Positions 34,955 to 44,936 of a DNA stretch of 64,000 bases are shown piece after piece. The stretch's first letter is position 1; the number at the start of each line of letters is the position of its first letter. The notes below the pieces were generated by a model. The model saw only the letters and a list, made by a program, of their open reading frames with translations, did no database searches and was not told the DNA's origin. Origin of the DNA: Gonocerus acuteangulatus (lineage: Eukaryota; Arthropoda; Insecta; Hemiptera; Coreidae); contig OX328124.1 of assembly GCA_946811695.1 (NCBI GenBank), positions 25,980,626 to 26,044,625 on the forward strand, in the 5' to 3' direction. Both the position numbers and the translations under genes were made by a program.

Positions 34955-35335
34955 GATGTAGTCTACTATTTTTATTAATATTGCTATACAAATAGTTGTA
35001 TTAGGAACGAGTCTCGGCAAGATGTATTCTCGCACGGTCGTCTGCGACATTTTTTGTCGCAGCGACATGTTGCAAATGGTTTCCATTCTGCGATTTGTTG
35101 CGGCGACATTTCGCAGGGTAGATTTGTAGTAAAGGAAACGTACCTTAAGTAATATTAGTGTTAGTAGCAAAATAACAAATTCATTGCCATAAATGCTTAA
35201 TTGGAAGCGTAGCACTATCCTAAACACAAAATTATAAACCCTTTCACGACATATGCACGACTCTGTAACATTACACTTTAGGGCGGTGAAGACCTACACG
35301 TTCTTCGTCCTTGAACACCCAATCCATTCATCCAA
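34955..35335. repeat. Dispersed repeat shared with 3160-3475
   Basis: Shared blocks in the same order: TAGTCTACTATTTTTATT, ACAAATAGTTGTA, CCTAAACACAAAATTATAAA, CCCTTTCACGACATATGCAC, GGGCGGTGAAGACCTACACG and AACACCCAATCCATTCATCC. Confidence 0.6.
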
Positions 35336-35534
35336 AACGTTTCATGCCTGTTAATGAAATATATTATTTCTAGTACTTTCTTAACTCCAAACGGAACCAA
35401 AAATTAACTATCTTAGATAAGATGAATATCAAACGTGAACTTGACCTTTCAAATTAGACGAAAGATTTTTGTACCAAATTTAACCAAAATGGACCATTTG
35501 AGCCGTTAGGGGTGTGAACAGACAAATGTATATA

Positions 35535-36170
35535 TCTATATATATAAAAATCACGTGTCTGTCTGTTTTTCTGTTTGTTTGTTCCTTATAAAAATCTACA
35601 CCGTTTGACCGATTTTGACCAAACTTGGAATAATGGTAGGTCTTGATACGAGAAATCTCCTAGGCTAGGTCAAAAAAATCTACCAGCTGTCTGCCTGTAT
35701 GTTTGTCCCTTATACAAATCCACACCGTTCGTCCGATTTTGACTAAACTCGGTACACAATCTGGGAAGTGTCGCAGGCTAAGTCAAAAACGTCTACCAGC
35801 TGTCTGTCTGTATGTTTGTCCCTTATACAAATCCACACCGTTCGACAGATTTTGACCTAAGTTGGAACACAGGTAGATCTTGATACAGCGATTGCCATAG
35901 GCTAGGTCAAAACGGCTACCATCTGCCTGTCTGTATGTTTGTTCTTTATACAAACCCACACCGTTTCACAGATTTTGATCAACTAGGCACACATGTTGGT
36001 CTTGATCAGGGGATTGCCATAGGCCAGGTCAAAAACGTCTACCAGCTGCTGTCTGTATTTTTTTTTTTTTTAAATCCACACCGTTAGGCCAATTTTTACC
36101 AAACTTGGTATACATGTATGTCTTGAGGTTCGGTCAAAGTCGTCTAGGACTCACAGTTGGGATATATATA
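35535..36170 (+). mobile_element. Helitron with amplified ~115-bp internal unit
   Basis: It begins TCTATATATATAAAAATCAC as expected for this Helitron family (compare the minus-strand start at 23101). About five tandem copies follow of a unit with TGTCTGTATGTTTGTCCCTT, ATACAAATCCACACCGTT, GATTTTGACC and GGTCTTGAT. The last unit decays at CGTCTAGGACTCACAGTT, and the CTAG terminus is not seen, so the 3' end is lost or altered. Confidence 0.7.
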
Positions 36171-36314
36171 TAAATTTAAATCACTGTTATATTATTATTG
36201 ATCTATGGGATCTGAAACATGAAATTTCCGTGTCGGCACTTCCGGATTGCATCATGAGGTCAACCTCATAAGCTGGTTTTCCCCCTATGAAGGGAGGGAA
36301 GAACCGCCCTAGAA

Positions 36315-36962
36315 AGTAAACAAAATGTGTTTTGGTGGTATATCCAAATTTTTTAACATCTGGTAAATATGGGCTTACATTTTACTTGTAAGTTACATGT
36401 AAAATGTAGGCCCATATTTAGCAGATGTTAAAACAACTGGATATATTATAATAATTTTTTTTACATTCTAGCGCGTTTTATTTTTTTAGATTCTAACGTG
36501 TTGTGTTTACATTCTAGCGCGTGTGAATGTAATTAAACAACATTCAAAAATTTCAAGTTGTAAGTTTTGAATGTTGCTTAACTAGTTATATTGAAGAAGA
36601 AAAATTATATCCTATAGAAGAAAATTTAAATTTTAGCTTACAGAATGTTTCAGTTAAACGCCTACTCTGCATGCATTGTTCTTATTTTCACCATTTTGTT
36701 TATTTTTATTTGTTTATTATAGTAACTATCTACAGCTTTTTCGACATCATGTATCGACATTTTTACATATCGCACTAGTATTTCTATAGTGACACAACTC
36801 AAGAATTGGCTCAATTGAGAAAGAAATGTATTGTTGCAATTATGTTGCAACGAAACTCGGAATTCATTGTAGACATATTAATAGAAGAATATGTTGTGAA
36901 AATAATTTAAATCGGTTCACTCTCCACGCGGACGAAGTCACGGGCTAGGTTGTTCGGAAAAA
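36315..36962. other. Palindromes and unassigned sequence
   Basis: Local inverted repeats are present: GGGCTTACATTTTAC / GTAAAATGTAGGCCC (about 36367-36414) flanked by CATCTGGTAAAT / ATTTAGCAGATG; and ACATTCAAAAATTTCAA / GTTTTGAATGTTGC (36540-36576). No gene. A GAAACTCGG/TCGGTTC segment (36850-36935) resembles the 150-bp module. Confidence 0.45.
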
Positions 36963-38006
36963 AGTCCGTCACGCAGGAGCTGCATAACTAAGCGCTTTCC
37001 TCAGAATTTGGGTAGTGTAGACTGCTTTCCAGAACAATTTGCTTAAAATGTTCTACATAAATAAAATAAAAACATGAATAGTTCTCTTTTAAATTTGTAA
37101 TGAGTAACTGATCAATTATTAATTTGCTTCCAGAGTTATGTTTACACGTGGTACCTACTACACTACGTAATAAATACAAAATACCTCATATTATCGTATT
37201 TTGATCTAACGCAGGAAGAGGATACAGTCCTTCTATATACAAAGCGCTTCTTGCGGCGGCTTTGTGAACCTACGTCTGGCGGGCTTTTCTATTGAAATAT
37301 ATTACAAAGTAAGCCCCCGCTTTCCGATTGACAGATTCAGCTCATTTTTACAACACTTCTTTCTCATGAGTTGCCCACGACGTATACCGCGTTTCGTTTC
37401 AATACAGCAGAAATTACGACCGCTATGAGTATATTAGGAATTTGGGTCCAGAGCAAACCCCCCCTTCTAATGCACCGATTTAGTTTATTTTTACAACACA
37501 TATTTACCTGTAGATTACCACTACGAATACCGAGTTTCGTCGAAATATACCAAAAATCACGGCTGGTAGTGGCGAATTGGTATTATGGGTCTAGGGTAAA
37601 CCCCCCTCCTAATGAATCGATTTATTTCATTTTTATATCTCATTTTTCTCTCTATATTACCACTACGAATACCAAGTTTCGTTGAAATATAATAAATATT
37701 ACGGCTGACATGGTCAAATTAGTGTTTTGGGTTCGGGGTAAACCCCCCCTTCCGGTGGACCGACTTTGGTGGTTAACGAACTCGTTCAATCGTTTGCTAA
37801 TTGAATGCTATATACCAAGTTTCGTGACGAAAAAACAAAAATTCTGGCCGCTATCGTGTTAACAGACATATATATATATATAAATTTTAACGGGGGTCAT
37901 TTTCGGTGTCGACTAGGTAAGATCGATAAAGATTCGAAGAAATTTTTCAAAAATTCCGTCATGAGTCCAACCTCAATAGCTACTTTCCTTCGGAGGAAAG
38001 TGCTAA
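36963..38006 (+). mobile_element. HINE-like element, second subfamily
   Basis: The 5' end AGTCCGTCACGCAGGAGCTG and TAAGCGCTTTCC is a diverged version of the family start. The 3' end has GTCATGAGTCCAACCTC, the hairpin TTTCCTTCGGAGGAAA and GTGCTAA. The interior differs from copy 1: it consists of about three units of roughly 150 bp containing AAACCCCCCTCCTAATG, a TTATTTTTACAAC segment and CACTACGAATACCGAGTTTCG. A (TA)n tract sits at 37869-37880, in the same place as in copy 1. The family therefore keeps its ends but swaps its tandem module. Confidence 0.6.
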
Positions 38007-38860
38007 TAAAGCTGAACGAATTGCAAGCAGATTCCAAAATATGGCATGGAAAGCTACTTAAACATATTCCAGTTCATTTAACATCATTTGTATCAGGAAG
38101 GACATTCAAAATAGATGTAAAGGTTGAAAAATAACTCGAGCAGAAATTTACAGAACCTACGATATGACTTTCCACAATAAAAATTAGGTACCTAATAGTG
38201 AATAATCTAAAATTAATGTCTAATGTCCTTGTAATATAATAGGTTATAGTTTTATTGGTTGTAATAAATGTGTTGAGTTACTTTGAACTCAGAAAACTTT
38301 AAATTTACGTTTGACGAAGTTGACATTTTATGTGAACTTTTTCCTAAGAAAATTTTTTTTTCCATAACCGCCAAAAACACAATTTTATTTTTTGAACATA
38401 ACTAGTACATTGGTTGATCATTCTAGAAAAAAATTATGACACATGTGGTAATTGTGATTTCTGAGTTATGACTTACTGAACCTTTCTAATGAAAAAGTAT
38501 AAAAAATAACTTTGCGCGATGAGTGGCATGACACTATTGCCTAGAGTATCACTATTATAGCTTATTTTGATAGAGAAAAGCATTAGCTTTAATTTGATAC
38601 CAAGAGCAGCCGGATTTGTTGAAAGAAAATTAAAACACAAATGTTTTTCAAAACTGTTATCAGAAAGGCATTAGCCAAAATCATGCAAAAAAACAAACAT
38701 TTCAAAAAATTCCCCCTGGTTCAATTTTTGATCAAAAAATCTGGAAAAATTAATTTGAGATTACCTCATACATCTCTATTCATGAAAAAATTTTGAAAAA
38801 TATCTGAGGTATGATGGCACGGACATATATTAAAATTTGGCGATTTGACGTGAATTGACC
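38007..38860. other. Unassigned sequence
   Basis: A 109-codon frame starting inside the HINE (37805-38134) crosses its 3' end and is not credible. The rest is AT-rich without recognised features. Confidence 0.4.
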
Positions 38861-38864
38861 AGGA

Positions 38865-38965
38865 TGCCTTTTCTTTTTTACAAACGTGAAGCATCTCCAA
38901 TAGTGGGAATAGTTAGAATTTTTGGCGCTAATAGCCAAGATTTGTTGATGCGCCGTAAAAAAAAA
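38865..38965 (+). mobile_element. SINE tail fragment (GATGCGCCGT tail)
   Basis: The sequence GGCGCTAATAGCCAAG...GTTGATGCGCCGTAAAAAA matches the shared tail of SINE C (33108 copy) and of the 5S-derived SINE at 43286-43472. The head is missing. Confidence 0.6.
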
Positions 38966-39172
38966 AAGAGTTAGAATTTTAAATAGTTTCTCGAATTTTT
39001 TGTTTTCTCTTGGGTTATTTAAGGAAACCAATATATTGTTGTTCGCTCATTTGTCCGGTAAATCTGTTCTACAGTTTGTATGTTAACTGAGTTTAACTTG
39101 TAGGTTTTCTGTAGTTCTAGTATTGTGATGTGTCAGTCAGTACAGATTGTTATGTTGTTCTGTGTCTCGTCA

Positions 39173-40227
39173 CACAGTGGGCTCAAACGACATATTGTGT
39201 TTCAAAAAATCTACATCTTAACCGCTTCCAATGCACTTTTTTTTAAAAAAATGAAAGCTAATAAAATTTAGAACAATTTTGTGTAGCCATATTTGTGTTT
39301 TTCGTGTCCCCTGTTTATTAAATTGCGTGTAAATCACGAACTTGTATACATTAAACATAAAATAATATATTTTATTTGTTATCTAACTTAATATCAGCAC
39401 TAATATCGTTGAAATTAAACATTCGAATCCTGATTAGACTTGGAAAAGAACTGGTACATATTCATAAAAGGTAAATTTATCTTAATTCAACAATTTGGTT
39501 TTTTTTTTTTAATTTATTTTTAAGAAATATCACAATTTACAATTCAATTGCATTATGTAATTTGTTACATGTTACAGGTTACTTGCTCACCCCACAGGTG
39601 TCCCCAGTTGTCAGCCGAATACCTTCCTAGTTTAGGATGACCTGGAGTTACCTTACGCCATCCAACCACAACCTGCGGCTATCAGGAAGGATTGGAGGCG
39701 AGTGAGACGTGGGCTGTGTTATCCTGAGGAGAGAAAATATCCACAGATATCATTCTCAATTTATACAATTATAATATCATTGATCACTTCACGAGTAGTT
39801 GTAGTTGACACTTCACTGCCTAAGTAAGTCTTGGGGCCACTTCCTATTAAGACGTCTTGGTGGAGAGGAAGGATGATTGGTGCTGGATAAGGATTGGACT
39901 ATAGGATTAGGATAATTGATTAATTTGCTGATTAATATATTTTGATTTTTCCTAAGACTAATAAAGCTTTGAATGCTTAATTTCAAAGATATTAGTGCTG
40001 ATATTAGGTTAGATAAAGAATAAAATATTATTTTATGTTCAATTGTAAAAGTTGGATAACTATTTACACGTAATTTAATATACAGGGGAAACAAAAAATT
40101 AGAAATCATGCTAGACAAAGATGTTTTAAATTTCATTAGCTTGCACTTAAAAACAAATTTATTGAAATAGATTAAAATTTAGAGGCTGTAGCCTTTTTTG
40201 AAACACGAAATGTTTGGCGCCACCGTG
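39173..40227. mobile_element. Transib-type non-autonomous element with CGTCA duplication
   Basis: The left end starts CACAGTGGGCTCAAACGAC and the right end, reversed, CACGGTGGCGCCAAAC. Inward similarity continues through TTTCGTGTTTCAAAAAA. The 5-bp direct repeats CGTCA flank it exactly (39168-39172, 40228-40232). Transib elements are known for a CAC-starting heptamer resembling the RAG signal (CACAGTG) and for 5-bp GC-rich duplications, which is what I see. No transposase frame survives. The interior (about 39500-39760) seems to contain a further insertion with a T-run at 39499-39510. Confidence 0.85.
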
Positions 40228-40367
40228 CGTCATGCTCTTGGCATTTTAGTGTTAACAATATTTTTAACAATGACGTCTGTGATTAAAACTTTTTTTTTTT
40301 TTTTTTTTTTTCATTATCCTTCTTTTTCTCAAAAAAGTAAAATTCTGAGGTCAAGTCTAATTTAAAA

Positions 40368-40665
40368 ACACCTTGGTATGATCAATTCCTTAGACCTAAA
40401 TGTGTCATTTACTTATATCATCATTTCACATATAACGTTTCGGCCTTCAGGCCATTTTCAAATTCTACAAAGAAAAATAAAGTAAGTGTTACATCAGAAA
40501 AAAAAAACCTCTTATTGAATCATTTATATTAATATAACCCTATGTCAATAATTTATACCTTAGTTTACCTAAAATGGCCTGAAGGCCGAAACGTTTTATG
40601 TTTAATGATGATATAAATAAATGACACATGTAGGTCTCAGGAATTGATCATACCAAGGTGTTTTT
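40368..40665. mobile_element. Palindromic element with hammerhead-related core
   Basis: Two arms of about 90 bp are inverted copies (AACACCTTGGTATGATCAAT, then TAGACCTA, GTGTCATTTA and TATATCATCATT). At the inner ends, CTGAAGGCCGAAACGTT lies on the minus strand (40437-40450) and on the plus strand (40579-40592). This has the CTGA and GAAAC halves of a hammerhead core but lacks the helix II loop, so it is a relative or degenerate version rather than a clear ribozyme. Confidence 0.5.
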
Positions 40666-40669
40666 TAGC

Positions 40670-41340
40670 TTATTTTTATTTTAAAATATTCTTTTATTAA
40701 CTATGATTCCACAATATATTGTATAAGGATTTGGTCTCTAGTAAGGCCGAAAGAGATCTCCGTATTATGTAAGATATGGCCTAAGGGTTTAGGGTAGAGC
40801 CCTCGCGGAGAAAGTTGTATCCATATTGGAAGTCTCCGAGCTTAGTTTACATGGGCCCTCTCCCAAAACCAATACACTTCCAATTTCCTGCCCCCCCCCC
40901 CTCCCTACCCTCTCTAAGTCCCAGTCAAAAGGTAAACCTCTCCCGACTGTAAACAATGCAGATAGAGCCTATCTTAGAACGAGAAACAGACTTCTTTTAT
41001 ACAGAAATTTTAGGGCCTTAAATTTTCTTTCTGTTCTCAGAAAAAGAGTTTCCCCATTCATACGCTTTTATACACCCAAACCAACAAAATTGCTTTTACT
41101 CCATCTGTTTTGTGTTGGATATTGAGAGAATGCGTGGTCATTTTTGTGAGGATATTGGTAAATGGAAAATTTCCAGGAGCATTCTCCTGGCATTTGTTTG
41201 ATACTCCTTCGATATATAATCGACATTTTTTCTTTGGAATATGTAGGCAATAAATGAACATTAAAGCTTTCGCTGCAGCTGTCATTGTCTGGGAATACTT
41301 CAGTTTCGGATTCATGATAATTAGATAGTTAGCCGTCGAG
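40670..41340. other. Unassigned sequence
   Basis: A 99-codon plus-strand frame (40826-41125) with a C-run (40890-40899) and no known domain. Not called. Confidence 0.35.
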
Positions 41341-41344
41341 GTGA

Positions 41345-42114
41345 TAAGTAAAGATGGAATGGTTGGGATTCGGCTAAATAAACCTCAATATGATTTTGTT
41401 TTAAAAAAATCTATTTTTCGGACGTTTCGGCTACTCATTGGTAGCCTTCGTCAGCTAAAATGACAAAAAAAGAAGTTAATTCAGAAACAAACAAAAAAAA
41501 TGTATAATTGTGATAGGTAACAGAACTATAGATACAATTAACTTATAAAAGAACATATCGTCTTAAATTCTTAGAATGAGTAGAATGAAAAAGTAAATAG
41601 GTACAATAATTGATTTTAATAGTAATTAGTAACATTAATTGATTTTACAAAGAAATAAGAAACTACATACCAATGACAAATATAGTAGCTAATAGTAACA
41701 TTATTCGGCATTTCCATTGGTATGTAGTATCTTATTTCTTTGTAAAATTAATTAATGTTACTATTAGCTACTATATTTGTCATTGGTATGTAGTTTCTTA
41801 TTTCTTTGTAAAATCCATTAATGTTACTAATTACTATTAAAATCAATTATTGTACCTATTTACTTTTTCATTCTACTCATTCTAAGAATTTAAGACGATA
41901 TGTTCTTTTATAAGTTAATTGTATCTATAGTTCTGTTACCTATCACAATTATACATTTTTTTTGTTTGTTTCTGTATTAACTTCTTTTTTTTTTGTCATT
42001 TTAGCTGACGAAGGCTACCAATGAGTAGCCGAAACGTCCGAAATATAGATTTTTTTAAAACAAAATCATATTGAGGTTTATTTAGCCGAATCCCAACCAT
42101 TCCATCTTTACTTA
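41345..42114. mobile_element. 770-bp near-perfect palindrome with a hammerhead-like core in each arm
   Basis: The two arms (about 41345-41702 and 41757-42114) are almost exact inverted copies, beginning TAAGTAAAGATGGAATGG. Each carries, about 75 bp inside, a core reading away from the centre towards the outer end. It is minus at 41424-41454 and plus at 42004-42037: CTGACGA, one A, a 6-bp helix GGCTAC/GTAGCC with loop CAATGA, then GAAACGTCC. The core is preserved without change in both arms. The middle (41703-41800) contains a small tandem duplication. Inverted pseudo-LTRs of a Penelope-like element without its coding part is the best explanation I have. Confidence 0.65.
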
Positions 42115-43095
42115 CCGGATTCATTTTATGTTTGAATTTTTCGTGTAGACATTTTTTTTCATAAACAATCTTTAGTCAGCCGATTTGAAAACTGAAAACA
42201 CTGTTGGAAAGCCCAAACAATACTGAAGGTAACTGTCTTTACCTGGAGCTGTAAAAGTGAATCCCCTCCATTTACAAGCCTTTTGAATCTAAAGGGAAAA
42301 GTAATGGAGGAGTGTTTGTCCGTAATGACACCCGCAGCGAAAGTGTTAAGCTGTCGAATCAAGTTTATACTGTTTCCATATTTATTGCTATTTTGTAAAT
42401 AAGCAAATTTTAATATTTCAGAATACTGTAACGTTACAGAAAATTTCATTACATATATTCTGACGTCTTGGGAAGCAATCTACCATAAACAGTCACGGAG
42501 TTAAAACGGTACAATAAAAACGTATTTTTTCAATTTTTTTTATATGTAAAAAAATGGCAAACCTCCATTATTGATATATGATATTTTCTGAAGATATTGC
42601 TGCACAAATTACCTGTCCCATTTTGACAACTAAGTATATCTACGTTCATGCATGTGCACTATTTGCTAATCACTTTGTAGTTCACATATGATTAATATGG
42701 CTTATGATTAATGATTAACTCGAGTTGTGATTGACTTATTTTATCCTATGATTGATTAGTCATAAGTAAAATTGAATCGATTTGTCAACAATTTAGTTGA
42801 TTTGTGCTCTACGCTGGTAGGGATACTACATTATTTTATATAGGGATCCATCTACATTATTTTATATAGGGATCCATCTACATTATTTTATATAGGGATC
42901 CATCTACATTATTTTATTGTGAAAAAAAGGATATAAATTCGTACGTCAGGAATCTGCCTTTATATAAAATTTTTAATGGACAATAAAACCGTTCCTTTAT
43001 CTCTGTTAGAAAAAAAATATTTGTTATGCATTTGTGTTTTAAGGTCTAATATATCTTGTGGCCGCATTTCTTCTTTTGACGTTATCAGATATTAG
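42115..43095. other. Unassigned sequence with a short tandem repeat
   Basis: A 26-bp unit (CTACATTATTTTATATAGGG plus ATCCAT) is repeated three and a half times at 42836-42917. A 96-codon minus-strand frame (42159-42449) has no known domain. Confidence 0.5.
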
Positions 43096-43097
43096 AT

Positions 43098-43505
43098 CTG
43101 ACACGGCCGTGAGTGTTAAGGTGTGATCACTTAACACTCCGTGCCAAGGGTCTTGGGTTCGATTCCCACTATGGGGTGGTGGCTTTTCTTTAGAAAATAG
43201 AAAAGGCATCAGCCTTATCCTTGCTAGAAAAGGGCGGTAAATTATACATAACCCGTCCTAAAATTCTTAGTTAATAATAATGGACAACGGCCATAGCCAC
43301 GTTGATTGCACCGGTTTCCGTAGATCACCGAAGTTAAACAACTTCGGGCGTGGTTAGTTCCTGAATGGGTGACCGACCACGTGCTGTTGGCATTATAAAA
43401 GGGTGGTAACCTTTTGATAGCCCGGCTCTAATAGCCAAATAGTTGATGCGCCGTTAAAAACGAAAATAAATAAATAATGGACGCTAAAATTTAAATAAAG
43501 ATATT
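43098..43505 (+). mobile_element. tRNA-derived SINE B carrying a nested 5S-derived SINE
   Basis: The head has GTGTTAAGGTGTGATC and GGGTTCGATTCCCAC (B box). It is followed by the family body GGTGGCTTTTCTTT, AAAGGCATCAGCC and ACCCGTCCTAAAATTC, and resumes after the insertion with GCTAAAATTTAAATAAA. The insertion at 43286-43472 divides the tail. Confidence 0.85.
43286..43472 (+). mobile_element. 5S rRNA-derived SINE nested in SINE B
   Basis: The first 110 bp resemble 5S rRNA: CAACGGCCATAGCCACGTTG, then ATCACCGAAGTTAAACAAC (A-box region), CGTGGTTAGTTCC and GGGTGACCGACCACGTG (C-box region). The 3' half is not ribosomal and ends TTGATGCGCCGTTAAAAACG, a tail shared with SINE C. Exact 10-bp duplications AATAATGGAC flank it (43276-43285, 43473-43482). 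It is therefore a retroposed 5S-type SINE and not a 5S gene. Confidence 0.88.
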
Positions 43506-43659
43506 GGATTAGAATCGACAAAGAATTTCTATCATATGGCGTTATATAAATCATATGGCAACAGGAAATAATGAGGTTAGGTTTGAGTTTCCAATGAGAT
43601 ATTAAAAAACGTAGATTTGTTACTACTTTAGTTGATTGTGAAAAAGCTAAACATCAAGA

Positions 43660-44103
43660 ATGATAAGCAACGATTTTGACGAAGTGAAGGAAGTATTCTA
43701 CAGTTATATTGGAAGCCGATTGCTGTTTTCGGTGTCAGTTTTCATGTACGTCATGTTCTTACTGGAAAAACCAAATTTTCACAATAGTTTTAATCTTCTT
43801 GTCTTAGACGTAGTATCTCACATATCTTCTATCATAATCTTCGTTCTGAATATATTATATCTTCAGACGGATTCTTTTAAGCTGAAGATTTGGCTAGTTT
43901 TGTCTATGCTAACGTTCGCATTACACATATTTTCTGCTGTTTGCCACATTGTAGCCGATGAAACGAGAAAGAAGAAGATAACTTTCACTTTAATCGCACT
44001 GTATGTATTGATGTTGAATGTTGGCTTCGTAGGTGATATGTACAAAGAATATCTTCAAAGAAAAGCTAAAGAAGAATCGCCCCTAGAATTCGACTCGATT
44101 TGA
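43660..44103 (+). CDS. Putative small four-pass membrane protein, unknown function
   Basis: An intact 147-codon ORF with no interruption, in a window where almost every other frame is broken. Four hydrophobic segments can be read at about residues 18-36 (LLFSVSVFMYVMFLL), 44-68 (LLVLDVVSHISSIIIFVLN), 75-97 (WLVLSMLTFALHIFSAVCHI) and 108-127 (FTLIALYVLMLNVGFVG). Both termini are polar; the C-terminus is charged (KEYLQRKAKEESP) and, with an even number of passes, both ends would be on the same side. The start ATG follows CATCAAGA. No intron is apparent and no AATAAA lies within 150 bp downstream, so it may be a single-exon gene, a last exon or a retrocopy. I do not recognise the family. SINE copies lie on both sides. 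Confidence 0.5.
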   Translation: MISNDFDEVKEVFYSYIGSRLLFSVSVFMYVMFLLEKPNFHNSFNLLVLDVVSHISSIIIFVLNILYLQTDSFKLKIWLVLSMLTFALHIFSAVCHIVADETRKKKITFTLIALYVLMLNVGFVGDMYKEYLQRKAKEESPLEFDSI

Positions 44104-44217
44104 ACGGATATTGAAGAAATATAACATTCCTAGAGAAAAATCACAGATTTTACCTGATGATAATAGCCCATCTAGCTAATAATTTAATTATAATTTTGTT
44201 TTTTATATATGGTTCAC

Positions 44218-44282
44218 TTTAATATTTATTTAAATTTTAACGTCCATTATTAATAACTAAGAATTTTTGGTACTTACGTATG
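44218..44282 (-). mobile_element. SINE B tail fragment
   Basis: The reverse complement of ATTTAAATTTTAACGTCC and ATTATTAATAACTAAGAATT equals the last 60 bp of SINE B. Confidence 0.65.
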
Positions 44283-44324
44283 AGCTTCAACGCAGGTTAA
44301 AGGTGTGGGACTCGTTCAGAGATC

Positions 44325-44600
44325 TGGATCATGGATAACGCATTTCTATTGGTATATTCCTATGAGCAATACTATTGTATTTTGTTCATAGTGGACGCAT
44401 GTCCTGTCTGGCTTGGTGCCAGAACCACACACTTAAAACGTCTACAAACATTTCAAAACATAGTACTCCGAATAGTGTCCAATGCTCCTTGGTTCGTAAG
44501 GAACAGCCAGATCCACAGATAATTGGAGGTTCATCTAACTCTTTCAGACTCCAGCAGTGCAGTCTTTTATCAGCTTGGACAAAAAAAATCATCTCGAAAA
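44325..44600 (+). pseudogene. LINE (Jockey-like) RT C-terminal fragment
   Basis: A frame reads ACPVWLGARTTHLKRLQTFQ, NIVLRIVSNAPWFVRNSQIH, then a stop, then LEVHLTLSDSSS. The sequence 'CPVW ... LQ.FQN..LRI.SNAPW.VRN..IHR.L.V' is the conserved C-terminal region of Jockey-type ORF2. The stop at about 44520 and absence of RT motifs show decay. Confidence 0.85.
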
Positions 44601-44690
44601 AAAAATTTGGGTGGTAACCTATAGATAACCCGTCCTAAAATTCGTAGTTAATAATAAATGGACGTTAAAATTTAAATAAATAAAAAACAA
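44600..44690 (+). mobile_element. SINE B tail fragment
   Basis: GGGTGGTAACCTATAGATAA, CCCGTCCTAAAATTC, then GGACGTTAAAATTTAAATAA. The 5' head is missing. Confidence 0.8.
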
Positions 44691-44936
44691 ACTTTACCAA
44701 AATATTTAAAATCTTTAAATTTAACCAGAGAAAAAAAAAAAAGTTTGTGCATAATACCCTATGTATTGGTCCAAATAATATTGTTTGTTTTGTTTATAGC
44801 AACTGTCTTGTTCCCTTTCTATTTAGAACGTAATTAATTTGACCATTTGTGTTTTTGTTTGTTGTTACGTGATATCCTTGTTTGTTTTCTTCGTGTTTGT
44901 GAGCTGCACATTTGCATATCGGCCCATTTCCCACTG

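Larger units (their letters stand above)
34379..36312 (+). mobile_element. HINE-like element, copy 2, with nested insertions
   Basis: It starts AGTCCGACTCGCAGGAACC and GTAGCGCGGTTTCG, and ends GAGGGAAGAACCGCCCTAG. The tandem module appears once (34760-34920; GATTGACATCGCCCCATC). It is split by the dispersed repeat also found near 3160-3475 (here 34955-35335) and by an amplified Helitron (35535-36170), so both of those inserted later. The (TA)n segment is replaced by the Helitron. Confidence 0.6.

Noticed and set aside
34820..35227. 135-codon minus-strand ORF
   Set aside because: It spans the border between a HINE-like element, a T/A-run and another repeat; chance frame.
37805..38134. 109-codon ORF as a gene
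   Set aside because: It starts within a transposon, crosses a (TA)n run and its end, and has no recognised domain.
40826..41125. 99-codon Pro/Leu-rich ORF
   Set aside because: Contains a C-run, no domain, no support from context.
43286..43400. Genuine 5S rRNA gene
   Set aside because: Only the first part is 5S-like, it is fused to a SINE tail and flanked by a target duplication.
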